64,000 nt of DNA, taken from NCBI GenBank assembly GCA_020724265.1, contig DYHH01000006.1:1-64000 (forward strand). The letters are read 5' to 3'. The position numbers were made by a program, and so were the translations under genes. Numbering within the stretch: the first letter of the stretch is position 1; every line of letters begins with the position of its first letter. This document shows, one piece after another, positions 1-8,170 of the stretch. Origin of the DNA: Melioribacter roseus (GTDB lineage: Bacteria; Bacteroidota; Ignavibacteria; Ignavibacteriales; Melioribacteraceae). Below the pieces are notes generated by a model. The model did no database searches, had not been told where the DNA came from, and saw only the letters and a program-made list of their open reading frames with translations.

Positions 1-49
1 CAACGGTTTCCTAAACCGCAGGTCGCAAGTTCGATTCTTGCCGTGGGTA
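1..49 (+). tRNA. tRNA-Arg (anticodon CCT), 5' part missing
   Basis: Only the 3' part lies in the window. Reading from the anticodon arm, the loop TTCCTAA puts anticodon CCT at bases 10-12, which reads the arginine codon AGG. A five-base variable loop follows, then a T arm with stem GCAAG/CTTGC around the loop TTCGATT (bases 26-41), then the 3' acceptor strand CGTGGGT and discriminator A at base 49. CCA is not encoded (the next bases are CAA), so it would have to be added after transcription. The outermost anticodon-stem pair is an A-C mismatch. The D arm and 5' acceptor strand are outside the window. Confidence 0.85.
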
Positions 50-62
50 CAAAATGTTACAA

Positions 63-83
63 GAAACCATCGGGAAATGGTTC
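63..83. terminator. Small hairpin between tRNA-Arg and the CxxC gene
   Basis: Bases 63-70 (GAAACCAT) pair imperfectly with 77-83 (ATGGTTC). It lies after the tRNA and after the stop codon of the - strand gene ending at 99, so it may end one or both transcripts. No good T-run follows on the + strand, and the - strand has only a short mixed one, so the call is weak. Confidence 0.25.
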
Positions 84-98
84 AGAATTGCATAGTGA

Positions 99-377
99 CT
101 ATTCCTTAATTCTTACGGTTTCTTTTGCTAACTCATGATTGAATAATCTTTCCTTGCCATCAACTGCAGTTTGCATGATAGGGATATTTCCAAATGCGTT
201 ATCTTTTACAATTATTTCTCTTTTGCAGCGCTTGCATTTCAAAGCCCAAACTGTAGGGTTTAGTCGTTCAAGCTTGATTCTGTAATTATGGCATTCGTAA
301 TGAAATAGTGATAATTCCTCAAAGTTCTTAACCGTAGATTGATGAACTTTTTCAACGGAAATTGTAAACTTTTTCAT
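99..377 (-). CDS. Small hypothetical protein with a CxxC pair
   Basis: This is a 92-residue protein with no signal peptide or membrane segment. It carries Cys29-His30 and a Cys48-x2-Cys51 pair in a basic context, which could bind one zinc ion, as in small nucleic-acid or redox proteins. That role is inference from the residues only. Upstream on the - strand there is an AAGG sequence at a usable distance from the ATG, which supports translation. It stands alone, convergent with the tRNA and divergent from the HEAT-repeat gene. I do not recognise the family. Codon use looks like that of its neighbours. Confidence 0.6.
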   Translation of the reverse strand: MKKFTISVEKVHQSTVKNFEELSLFHYECHNYRIKLERLNPTVWALKCKRCKREIIVKDNAFGNIPIMQTAVDGKERLFNHELAKETVRIKE

Positions 378-545
378 AAATCTTACCTTGTAAATTAACG
401 TCTTATTATCGAATAAATGAAATTTTTGTTAATAAGGCAAAGGAAATGATAAGCGGATAAGAGATAAATTTCTACCTATAATATAGTACTAAATATCATG
501 AAACTTTCTCCGATCCTTACCGTCTTAATATTTGAATTAAGGAAG

Positions 546-574
546 TTGAGTACAACAAAAAAGGAGTTTATAAG
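546..574 (+). promoter_or_regulatory. Sigma70-type promoter for the HEAT-repeat gene
   Basis: TTGAGT (546-551) and TATAAG (569-574) are separated by exactly 17 bases. They lie about 46 bases before the ATG at 621, inside an otherwise gene-free AT-rich stretch. This was found by eye only and could be chance in AT-rich DNA. Confidence 0.4.
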
Positions 575-620
575 TCTAATATAGAAACACAAATTCAAAG
601 ATCAATCTCTGGGGGGAGAA

Positions 621-1049
621 ATGAAAAATAAAAAGATGTTCTTTGTTCTTACCTTACTTGTAATTCTTATGACGAGCGTATTCGCCGGTTCAAATGCAAT
701 ACCAACCGACATAATTGAAGAAAATTACTTAGTTGGTGTTGGTTCAACAAACCAGGGACTTAAAGTAAGTTCAGCTTATTTCCTTGGAGAAATCAAATCC
801 TCTAAAGCAGTTATTCCTTTAATGAAAATTTTGCGCGAAGATAAGTGCGATGGTGCCAGGTTGGCAGCTGCTCTCGCTCTTGTAAAAATTGGTGATGCAC
901 GAGGAGTTTATATGGTTAAGCGTACTGTTGATTTTAATGATTGTGATAAAGTACGTAAAATGGCAAAACATCTTTATTCAGCATATTTAATTGGTGACGA
1001 ACAAACCGCTATTAGAGATGTAGATTTTGCGATTGCTGCACTAAATTAA
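621..1049 (+). CDS. Secreted HEAT-repeat protein
   Basis: This is a 142-residue protein with a clear signal peptide (lysine-rich start, hydrophobic core, likely cleavage near residues 22-24 at VFAG). The mature part reads as HEAT-type alpha-helical repeats: an S-A-Y-F-L-G-E-I...A-V-I-P-L-M block at about 50-72 and an A-R-L-A-A-A-L-A-L-V...G-D-A-R block next. Such repeats usually make protein-protein scaffolds; the partner is unknown. The start is fixed by a strong purine-rich site (GGGGGGAG) just upstream of the ATG. The gene has its own likely promoter and a strong terminator, so it is probably a single-gene unit in the periplasm or outside the cell. Confidence 0.75.
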   Translation: MKNKKMFFVLTLLVILMTSVFAGSNAIPTDIIEENYLVGVGSTNQGLKVSSAYFLGEIKSSKAVIPLMKILREDKCDGARLAAALALVKIGDARGVYMVKRTVDFNDCDKVRKMAKHLYSAYLIGDEQTAIRDVDFAIAALN

Positions 1050-1091
1050 AAATTATCCTATAAGACCCCTTCCCAAAACTATAGGTGATAG

Positions 1092-1120
1092 AAAGTCCGG
1101 CTGACCACCGGACTTTTCCT
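1092..1120 (+). terminator. Intrinsic terminator after the HEAT-repeat gene
   Basis: AAAGTCCGG (1092-1100) pairs perfectly with CCGGACTTT (1108-1116) around a seven-base loop and runs into a T-rich tail. It sits 42 bases after the stop codon at 1049. Confidence 0.85.
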
Positions 1121-1231
1121 TTATAATCGATAAATAAACATTTTTAGAAATTGTGCTTTCTATCACATTTAATTGATTAACTTTTATTAAGTTTATTAAG
1201 ATTTTGCTTTATAAAATTAATAGGAGGCGTT

Positions 1232-1333
1232 ATGAACGGATTGTTTATAGTAGCCTTTCTAATCTTGATAATCCTTCTCCTTTCTCGTCCTGCTTCAAAG
1301 ATATTAAAGGAAATCCTAACAAATCACGAATAG
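1232..1333 (+). CDS. 33-residue single-pass membrane peptide
   Basis: This short ORF begins MNGLFIVAFLILIILLL, followed by a short cytoplasmic-type tail SRPASKILKEILTNHE. A near-consensus ribosome binding site (TAGGAGG) lies six to seven bases before the ATG, which is unusually good for this window and is the main support for translation. The peptide is one hydrophobic helix with a mildly basic tail, as seen in small regulatory membrane peptides and type I toxins, but no function can be assigned. It lies between the terminator of the HEAT-repeat gene and the amino-acid operon. Confidence 0.5.
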   Translation: MNGLFIVAFLILIILLLSRPASKILKEILTNHE

Positions 1334-1552
1334 TTTAAGTGGTTTGGAACAAATAAATTCTCTTAAATGACCTAAAAACGCAATAATTTGGGTCTTTCCT
1401 CATTTTATGTTATTTTTGAAGACAAATGATACAAAATCCACATAAATAGAGTCCTTCTTAATTCTAGTCTTAATTGCTAATTGTATTTAATATGGTTGGT
1501 TTCCAGAGTTTTGGAGGAGGGATTGTTTTGTTCAAAAAAATAAGGTTAAAAA
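1334..1552. other. Intergenic leader before the amino-acid operon
   Basis: This AT-rich stretch has no convincing ORF. It must hold the promoter for the GNAT-to-racemase operon, but I could not pick a clear -35/-10 pair. A purine-rich GGAGGAGGG at 1513-1521 looks like a ribosome binding site, yet no ORF starts properly after it; the GNAT frame has a stop at 1547-1549. Confidence 0.5.
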
Positions 1553-1996
1553 ATGTTAGTAATTAAAAAACTGGTTAACGAATCCGATTTTGATGAAAAT
1601 TTAAGCAGAGAAGAATTTGTTGATTTTCTGTTCGATCATTTAGACCAATTCGGTGATTCTAAAGATGCTATTAATAAATGTATTGATTTTGCATTTGGTA
1701 AAGACGGAAAACTCGGCGGATTTCTGCTCGCTGCTTATTATGAAAATAAATTAGTAGGAACTCTTATAATCAATAACACCGGAATGTCGGGCTATATACC
1801 TGAACATATTTTAGTATATGTAGCTGTTGATGCTTCCTACAGAGGAAAAGGTTTCGGAAAACAAATTGTTGAAAGAGCAATTGCAGATTGTCCGGGTGAT
1901 GTTAAACTGCACGTTGAATATGAAAATCCAGCAAAAAGATTGTATGAGCGGATTGGATTCACAACAAAGTATGCCGAAATGCGATTCAAAAAATAG
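1553..1996 (+). CDS. GNAT family N-acetyltransferase
   Basis: This 147-residue GNAT-fold enzyme transfers an acetyl group from acetyl-CoA to an amine. The acetyl-CoA pyrophosphate loop appears as the R-G-K-G-F-G run after the beta-strand that ends in VAVDAS, and the C-terminal E-N-P-A-K-R-L-Y-E-R-I-G-F block is the usual end of the family. The ATG is fixed by an in-frame stop just upstream. It is the first gene of a five-gene operon with two racemase-type enzymes, a Na+ symporter and an M20 amidohydrolase, so its substrate is probably an amino acid or a related amine. That substrate is inference from context. Confidence 0.8.
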   Translation: MLVIKKLVNESDFDENLSREEFVDFLFDHLDQFGDSKDAINKCIDFAFGKDGKLGGFLLAAYYENKLVGTLIINNTGMSGYIPEHILVYVAVDASYRGKGFGKQIVERAIADCPGDVKLHVEYENPAKRLYERIGFTTKYAEMRFKK

Positions 1997-2005
1997 GATA
2001 ACAAA

Positions 2006-3085
2006 ATGGCTACACTGCATATTCATCCGGAACGAATTATTGGCAACATTAAAAAACTCAATGATTTTCTTAAACCGAGAGGAATTGAGTGGACACTTGT
2101 AACAAAAATTTTAAACGGTTACAAACCAATCCTCGAAAAAATTCTCACAGATCCTGTTATTAAACAAGTTCATTCCGTAGGCGATTCGAGAATTTCTAAT
2201 CTGCGTGCAATAAAAGAGATCAAGCCTGATATTGTTACCGTTTACATCAAACCTCCGGCAGTTAACCAAGCAAAAAATGTTATTCAATATGCAGACATTT
2301 CTCTTAACTCATCTTTCGAAACTATTAAGCAGTTAGACATTGAAGCACGCAAACAAGGTAAAATCCATCGTGTAATTGTAATGATTGAAATGGGTGAACT
2401 ACGTGAAGGTGTTGTACGCGATCAGATTTTAGATTTTTATGAAAAGATTTTTGAGATGGAAAACATTAATGTAATCGGTATCGGTACAAATTTAGGATGT
2501 ATGTACGGTGTTGAACCAACTTACGATAAATTGATTCAGTTGAGTTTATATAAGCAGCTTATCGAAACTACATTCAAAGTGAAGTTGGAGATTGTATCAA
2601 GCGGAAGTTCTATTACTTTACCTCTTGTTTCAATGAATAAAATCCCGAAAGGGGTTTCTCATTTTAGAATAGGTGAAGCAGCTTTTCTCGGAATTTCTCC
2701 TTACGATGGAAAAAAATTTAGAAATCTTTCCACAAATGCTTTTACTTTTTCCGCAGATATTGTTGAACTCGAAAAAAAAGAAGTAGTACCAGATGGGAAA
2801 ATTGGCGATGCTGCAATCGGTGAAACGGCTGATTACAATAAGATAGAATACGATGAATCATATCGTGCAATTGCGGATTTTGGCGAACTCGATGTAGATT
2901 ATAGAAATTTAATTCCGAAAGATGATAAAATTAATTTTGTCGGTACTACTTCCGATATGACTGTTTATGATATCGGAATTCGAAACGGTCAATATAAAGT
3001 AGGAGATCAGCTTCATTTTAATCCGAATTATATGGCTGTTGCCAGACTCACAAATTCGAAGTACATGACCAAAAAAGTTCTTTAA
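2006..3085 (+). CDS. PLP-dependent ornithine/alanine racemase family enzyme
   Basis: This 359-residue protein is a fold-type III (alanine-racemase N-terminal barrel) PLP enzyme. The likely Schiff-base lysine is Lys34 in the strand reading LVTKILNG, followed by the family motifs VHSVGDSRISNL, IEMGELREG, SSGSS and FRIGEAAFLG. This pattern fits the ornithine racemase (Orr) and YhfX branch rather than classical Alr. The reaction is presumably interconversion of L and D forms of an amino acid in the cytoplasm. An AGGA site precedes the ATG, nine bases after the GNAT stop. A true alanine racemase relative lies three genes downstream. Confidence 0.8.
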   Translation: MATLHIHPERIIGNIKKLNDFLKPRGIEWTLVTKILNGYKPILEKILTDPVIKQVHSVGDSRISNLRAIKEIKPDIVTVYIKPPAVNQAKNVIQYADISLNSSFETIKQLDIEARKQGKIHRVIVMIEMGELREGVVRDQILDFYEKIFEMENINVIGIGTNLGCMYGVEPTYDKLIQLSLYKQLIETTFKVKLEIVSSGSSITLPLVSMNKIPKGVSHFRIGEAAFLGISPYDGKKFRNLSTNAFTFSADIVELEKKEVVPDGKIGDAAIGETADYNKIEYDESYRAIADFGELDVDYRNLIPKDDKINFVGTTSDMTVYDIGIRNGQYKVGDQLHFNPNYMAVARLTNSKYMTKKVL

Positions 3086-3100
3086 CAAATACTCTTATTC

Positions 3101-4558
3101 ATGCATTGGATTGACCTATCAGTTTTTATTATTTACATGATTGCCGTCCTCGGTATTGGTTTTTATTTTCTTAAGAAAAATAAAAGTGCCGATGATTATT
3201 ACGTCGGCGGTAGAAAAATGGGAAGTCTTCATATCGGACTTTCCGTTGTTGCAACCGATGTAGGAGGGGGATTTTCAATCGGGCTCGGCGGACTCGGTTT
3301 TGTTATGGGTCTTTCAGGAAGTTGGATGTTGTTCACCGGATTAATCGGTGCTTGGCTTAGCGCCGTATTCTTAATACCAAAAGTAAGCAAGTTGGAAAAC
3401 TTCAAAACGCTTTATACATTCCCGCAAATCTTCGAAAGTTTTTACAGTAAAAAAGTTGCAATTGCAGCCGGGTTAATTTCCGGTATCGGTTATATCGGAT
3501 TTACAGCGTCTCAAATTCTTGCCGGTGCTAAACTTGCCTCTGCTTCATTTGTTAATTTAGAAATGAATACTGCTTTAATAATTATGGGAACCATTGTAGT
3601 TGTTTATACAGTTCTCGGAGGAATAAAAGCTGTTATTTATACCGACACAGTGCAGTGGATAATTTTGATGGCGGGATTAGTTTTAATCGGGATTCCTCTC
3701 GGTTATTTTGCAGTTGGAGGGTACGAAGAAATTTCATCAACGGTAAGATCGGAAATGTTAACCCTTACAAATGTTAGCTGGCAGGAGTTGGTTAAATGGG
3801 CAGTAACGATAATTCCAATTTGGTTTGTTGGAATGACATTATACCAAAGAATTTTTTCCTGTCCGGATGAGAAGACAGCAAAGAAAGCATGGTATATTGC
3901 CGGTGTGTTTGAATATCCGTTAATGGCATTTATGGGAGTCATGCTTGGTCTGTTTGCAAGAGTTGCCGCTGATCAAGGTATGTTTGATTATCTCGGTTAT
4001 GAAGCAATCCAAGATCTTGATCCCGAAATGGGATTACCAATGTTGTTAAGAACTATACTACCGGTTGGATTGATGGGATTAATGATGTCGGCTTATTTCT
4101 CGGCAATTATGTCAACAGCAGATAGTTGTTTGATGGCTGCATCAGGTAATTTTGTAACGGATATACTCGATAGATTTTTTAACATTAGCGGAAATCACAA
4201 AAAGTTTTTACGAACATCACAGTTTATGACACTGATTCTTGGAGTATTTGCTTTACTTCTTGCAACGAATATGCAAAACGTGTTGGAGTTAATGTTATAT
4301 TCTTATGCATTCATGGTTTCCGGTTTATTCGTTCCGGTTATCGGCGCGTTTTATTGGAAACGAAGCAGTTCAATCGCGGCATTCTGGGCAATGCTTCTCG
4401 GTGGCGGAACAACAATTACTTTAATTATCACCTCAGTGAAATTACCGTTAGATCTTGATGCTAATATTTTCGGAATAACCGCATCATTAATAGTATTTAT
4501 TCTTCTTTCAATTATCTTTCCGTCAAACAATTTTATTACAAAGGAAAACTCGAAATGA
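3101..4558 (+). CDS. Sodium:solute symporter (SSS family)
   Basis: This 485-residue inner-membrane protein has about 13 hydrophobic segments and belongs to the SSS family (Na+-coupled symporters such as PutP and PanF). Family features are the early S-A-D-D-Y-Y-V-G-G-R segment after the first helix, the ADSCLMAASGNFVTDI region near residue 345, and a glycine-rich second helix. The substrate cannot be read from sequence. Its place between a racemase and an M20 amidohydrolase suggests an amino acid, N-acyl amino acid or small peptide. The stop overlaps the next start (ATGA), so the two are translationally coupled. Confidence 0.85.
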   Translation: MHWIDLSVFIIYMIAVLGIGFYFLKKNKSADDYYVGGRKMGSLHIGLSVVATDVGGGFSIGLGGLGFVMGLSGSWMLFTGLIGAWLSAVFLIPKVSKLENFKTLYTFPQIFESFYSKKVAIAAGLISGIGYIGFTASQILAGAKLASASFVNLEMNTALIIMGTIVVVYTVLGGIKAVIYTDTVQWIILMAGLVLIGIPLGYFAVGGYEEISSTVRSEMLTLTNVSWQELVKWAVTIIPIWFVGMTLYQRIFSCPDEKTAKKAWYIAGVFEYPLMAFMGVMLGLFARVAADQGMFDYLGYEAIQDLDPEMGLPMLLRTILPVGLMGLMMSAYFSAIMSTADSCLMAASGNFVTDILDRFFNISGNHKKFLRTSQFMTLILGVFALLLATNMQNVLELMLYSYAFMVSGLFVPVIGAFYWKRSSSIAAFWAMLLGGGTTITLIITSVKLPLDLDANIFGITASLIVFILLSIIFPSNNFITKENSK

Positions 4559-5700
4559 AATGGGAAGAAATTGAACATGAGTTGATTTCACTTCGTAAAG
4601 AACTTCATAAGTATCCTGAGTTATCTAATAAAGAAAAGAAAACCGCCGAAAGAATTCTAGCGTATGCAGAAAAATATAAACCGGATGAAATTATAACAGA
4701 TATCGGCGGAAATGGCTTGGCTGTTATTTTTAATAGCAATCAAGAAGGTAGTACAGTTTTAATAAGATGCGAATTAGATGCGCTTCCAATCGAAGAAGAA
4801 AATGAATTTGATTACAAATCTCAAGTCGAAGGAGTCTCGCATAAATGCGGTCATGACGGACACATGGCAATTGTCAGCGGATTGATTCCATTATTAAGCG
4901 AAAACAAAATTGATAAAGGTAAAGTTGTTCTTCTTTATCAACCGGCAGAAGAAACCGGTGAAGGTGCAGAGCAAATTTTGAGCGACGAAAAATTTAAGAA
5001 TATAAATCCCGATTATGTTTTTGCACTTCACAACTTACCGGGATTTGAAAAAAATAAAATAATTATTAAAGAAAATGAATTTGCTTCAGCATCGAAAGGA
5101 TTGATAATAAAATTATTCGGTAAAACTTCGCATGCAGCCGAACCGGAAAAAGGAGTTACTCCATCATTAGCAGTTTCCGAATTAATTCAAAGATTAGTTG
5201 AGCTTCCTCAAAAAAATAAGTTTGACGAGTTTACTTTAGTTACCATCATTCATGCAAAAATTGGTGAACGTGCTTTCGGTACAACACCCGGTTATGCCGA
5301 ATTGATGGCTACGCTTCGCTCATATAAAAATGAAGATATGAATGAACTTCAAAAGAAAGCAGAGAAAATTATTGATGAAGTCAGTTTACAAAATAATTTG
5401 AAGTATAAGATTGAATACGTAGAAGAATTTCCATCGACGGTAAATGATAAATTTTGTGTTGAAGTTATTCAAAAATCAGCTGAGGAAAATTATCTACCTA
5501 TTGAAGAAATTAAAAATCCTTTTCGATGGTCGGAAGATTTTGGACACTTCACACAAAAGTATAAAGGTGCGTTATTTGGTTTAGGTTCCGGCGTTGATCA
5601 ACCTCAGCTACATAATCCCGATTATGATTTCCCGGATGAAATAATTTTAACCGGTACAAAAATGTTTTATTCAATAGTTAAAAATGTTTTGGAAGATTAA
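4555..5700 (+). CDS. M20 family amidohydrolase / N-acyl amino acid hydrolase
   Basis: This 381-residue metallohydrolase belongs to the M20D group (hippurate hydrolase, N-acetyl-diaminopimelate deacetylase, IAA-amino acid hydrolase). The metal-binding set is visible: Cys98-Gly-His100-Asp-Gly-His103, Glu132-Glu133 in the PAEETGEG motif, a histidine in ALHNLPG, and a C-terminal HNPDYDFPDE motif. The expected reaction is hydrolysis of an N-acyl or amide bond to free an amino acid. It overlaps the symporter by four bases and abuts the following racemase with no gap. Whether it removes acetyl groups added by the GNAT protein is open. Confidence 0.85.
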   Translation: MKWEEIEHELISLRKELHKYPELSNKEKKTAERILAYAEKYKPDEIITDIGGNGLAVIFNSNQEGSTVLIRCELDALPIEEENEFDYKSQVEGVSHKCGHDGHMAIVSGLIPLLSENKIDKGKVVLLYQPAEETGEGAEQILSDEKFKNINPDYVFALHNLPGFEKNKIIIKENEFASASKGLIIKLFGKTSHAAEPEKGVTPSLAVSELIQRLVELPQKNKFDEFTLVTIIHAKIGERAFGTTPGYAELMATLRSYKNEDMNELQKKAEKIIDEVSLQNNLKYKIEYVEEFPSTVNDKFCVEVIQKSAEENYLPIEEIKNPFRWSEDFGHFTQKYKGALFGLGSGVDQPQLHNPDYDFPDEIILTGTKMFYSIVKNVLED

Positions 5701-6852
5701 ATGTTGGAAACATCGCAAATAGAAATTAGTAAATCTGCGTTAAAACAAAATGTAAAATTCATCAACGAATATCTGAATGACGGCGTTAAATTCTCTTCGG
5801 TTGTTAAGGGAAATGCATACGGACATACGATCGAAAAGTTTGTCCCTATTGCCGAAGAAGCGGGAGTTGATCATTTCTCAGTATTTAGTGCCGATGAAGC
5901 CAACTTAGTTAAGAAAGTCTGCGATGATTGTTCCGACATTATGATAATGGGAAACATTGACAACGAAGACTTGCATTGGGCAATTGAAAATGAAATCGAA
6001 TTCTATGTTTTCGAAATGGACAGGTTGGAATCAGCCTTGATCGCTGCAAAAAAAATTAATAAGAAAGCAAAAATTCATCTTGAAGTTGAAACCGGGATGA
6101 ACAGAACCGGGTTTGATAACAGCGATTTAAAGACAGCGATTAAACTCATAAAAGAAAATCAAGAGCATATTACATTTGAAGGAATGTGTACGCATTATGC
6201 AGGTGCCGAAAGTATTGCCAACTATTTACGAATCCAAAATCAATTAAAAAAGTTTAATCGAATTCGTATCGCAATTGAAAAGGAAGGAATAAGGCCAAAA
6301 CGATATCATTCAGCCGGATCGGCAGCAACAATTACTTATCCCAAAACTCAAATGGATATGGTACGGCTTGGAATTCTTCAATACGGTTATTGGCCTACTC
6401 GTGAAACATATATTCATTACATAAGTAAATATGGTGAGCCGAGACAGCCGTTGAAAAGAATACTATCATGGAAATCCAAAGTAATGAATGTAAAGAAAGT
6501 TAAAACCGGTGAGTTCATTGGTTACGGAACAACATATCTTGCACAACATGAAATGAAAATAGCAAATATACCAATCGGCTATTCACATGGTTTTTCACGC
6601 GGGCTAAGTAATATTGGACGAGTATTAGTTAACGGGCAGCGCGTAAGTGTTATCGGAATGGTCAATATGAATTTAATGACGATTGATGTAACCGGTTGTT
6701 CGAATGTTAAAAAAGGTGATGAAGTTGTAATAATCGGTAAACAAGGCGAACTTGAACTTTCGGTCGCATCTTTTAGCGAATTAAGCGCTCAAGTTAATTA
6801 TGAAACTCTAACAAGATTACCCGTAAACATCCCGAGAAAAATTGTTGATTAG
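5701..6852 (+). CDS. Alanine racemase family protein
   Basis: This 383-residue fold-type III PLP enzyme has the Schiff-base lysine Lys36 in VVKGNAYGH and the second catalytic base Tyr294 in IGYSHGF. Classical Alr usually has GYADGY at that place, so the pocket differs. The block MVRLGILQYGYWPTRET and the ending ETLTRLPVNIPR match a divergent Alr clade that I recall from Bacteroidota. It may make D-alanine for peptidoglycan or racemise another amino acid. It begins on the base after the M20 stop codon, so it is certainly co-transcribed with that gene. Confidence 0.85.
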   Translation: MLETSQIEISKSALKQNVKFINEYLNDGVKFSSVVKGNAYGHTIEKFVPIAEEAGVDHFSVFSADEANLVKKVCDDCSDIMIMGNIDNEDLHWAIENEIEFYVFEMDRLESALIAAKKINKKAKIHLEVETGMNRTGFDNSDLKTAIKLIKENQEHITFEGMCTHYAGAESIANYLRIQNQLKKFNRIRIAIEKEGIRPKRYHSAGSAATITYPKTQMDMVRLGILQYGYWPTRETYIHYISKYGEPRQPLKRILSWKSKVMNVKKVKTGEFIGYGTTYLAQHEMKIANIPIGYSHGFSRGLSNIGRVLVNGQRVSVIGMVNMNLMTIDVTGCSNVKKGDEVVIIGKQGELELSVASFSELSAQVNYETLTRLPVNIPRKIVD

Positions 6853-6892
6853 AGAAACGGATTAACGAATTTAGCGGATAGTGTATTTCCAT

Positions 6893-8023
6893 TCACTCAA
6901 TCATCAAATCAACCAATCGTTCAATCAATTCCAAAGGCTTAAAAGATGAATTACTCTTCTGCCAATTAGTTGTAAAAACAAGAACAAGATCAAACTTGGG
7001 AATTACAAAAATATACTGACCGCCATATCCCGCACCAAAATTTATAATTACATCTCTATAATTTTTTACCCACCATTGATAACCGTAATACTCACTATAC
7101 TTTTCACCGATTCCTGCTGTTTTTATATGAGGGTATAACATTTCATTTATATATGCAGGATCAATAAGTTGTTTATCATACCAGAAGCCATTTTTCAAAA
7201 CAAGTAATCCTATCTTTGCCATATCGAGTGAAGTTAAAAATAATTCGGAGTTACCGAGATTATAACCTTTTCTATCTTTTGTCCACTTATAATTTGTAAT
7301 ACCGAGTGAATCGAATAAATATTTTTCTGCAAATTGTTCTGTCGACATTCCGCTTTTTTTTGTTATTATACCAGAAAGCATGTGCGACAAGCCGGAATTA
7401 TAATTAAATATTTCTCCCGGATTACTTTCTATTACTGTTTGAGTAATCAAATATTCATTTCGATTACCATTGTATAAATCCCAACCGGAACGATACTTTC
7501 CGCCGAAGTTATTCCATTTAAATCCGGCGGACATTGTTAACAAATGCTTGATTGTAATTTTCTCTTTAAGTGAGTCGTTAACATTATCAAAATACTCCGG
7601 AAAGAAATCGGAAATTTTTTGATCAACGGTGTCAATCAATTCAAGTTCAATCGCTTTTGCAATTAATAAAGACGTTATACTTTTTGTAACTGACTTGATA
7701 CTGTGCAATTTATCTTGACTTCCGTTGCCAAAATATTTTTCATAAATCAGATATGTATCTTCAACAATTAAGAAACTTGTAAAATCATTTGTAATTGCTC
7801 GATGTTCGGATAATAATTTAACTAAAGAATCAACTACAACTTTAACCATGCCGGAATCAAGGTTTGACTTGGTTTGCCATCCAACAATAGGATTATAATC
7901 CCAAGTTCGTTCTATATTGCTGTTGACAATCTTTTCGACTGGTATTCTATCATGATCAACTCCATTTCTACATGAAATTAAAAACATAGAAATTATTACA
8001 AGTATTAGCGCTTTCGTTGTCAT
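6893..8023 (-). CDS. Lipoprotein serine hydrolase, class C beta-lactamase fold
   Basis: This 376-residue protein starts with a lipoprotein signal (lipobox FLISC, Cys18). The active-site motifs of the penicillin-binding/beta-lactamase fold are present: Ser111-Val-Thr-Lys114 and Tyr208-Asn-Ser210. The spacing and the GFKW...YNSG context resemble the EstB/6-aminohexanoate-dimer hydrolase group, so it may be an esterase or amidase rather than an antibiotic-inactivating enzyme. It is anchored in the periplasm or outer membrane. It is convergent with the racemase operon (40 bases apart) and divergent from the type IX cargo gene. No strong ribosome binding site is visible. Confidence 0.85.
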   Translation of the reverse strand: MTTKALILVIISMFLISCRNGVDHDRIPVEKIVNSNIERTWDYNPIVGWQTKSNLDSGMVKVVVDSLVKLLSEHRAITNDFTSFLIVEDTYLIYEKYFGNGSQDKLHSIKSVTKSITSLLIAKAIELELIDTVDQKISDFFPEYFDNVNDSLKEKITIKHLLTMSAGFKWNNFGGKYRSGWDLYNGNRNEYLITQTVIESNPGEIFNYNSGLSHMLSGIITKKSGMSTEQFAEKYLFDSLGITNYKWTKDRKGYNLGNSELFLTSLDMAKIGLLVLKNGFWYDKQLIDPAYINEMLYPHIKTAGIGEKYSEYYGYQWWVKNYRDVIINFGAGYGGQYIFVIPKFDLVLVFTTNWQKSNSSFKPLELIERLVDLMIE

Positions 8024-8117
8024 TAGATTGTCAAAATAAGAATTATTTATAAAAATGAAATGGATTTAATGTCCTCTTTTTAAGAAAAGAATGCACAATT
8101 AATTGGATATTTTTCCA

Positions 8118-8146
8118 TTGTTAAACTGAGAAAGTTTCAGTAGTTT
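8118..8146 (+). promoter_or_regulatory. Possible promoter of the type IX cargo gene
   Basis: TTGTTA (8118-8123) and TAGTTT (8141-8146) are 17 bases apart, in the gap between divergent genes. The spacer holds the inverted repeat CTGA-N7-TCAG, which could be an operator. Seen by eye only. Confidence 0.3.
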
Positions 8147-8170
8147 AAATTAATTAATGAGGGGGAATCA

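Noticed and set aside
498-584. 28-codon ORF on the + strand upstream of the HEAT-repeat gene
   Set aside because: No ribosome binding site, and it overlaps the best promoter candidate for the next gene.
6893-8023. Calling the beta-lactamase-fold lipoprotein an antibiotic resistance gene
   Set aside because: The motifs fit the esterase/6-aminohexanoate hydrolase group as well; nothing nearby suggests an induced resistance unit.
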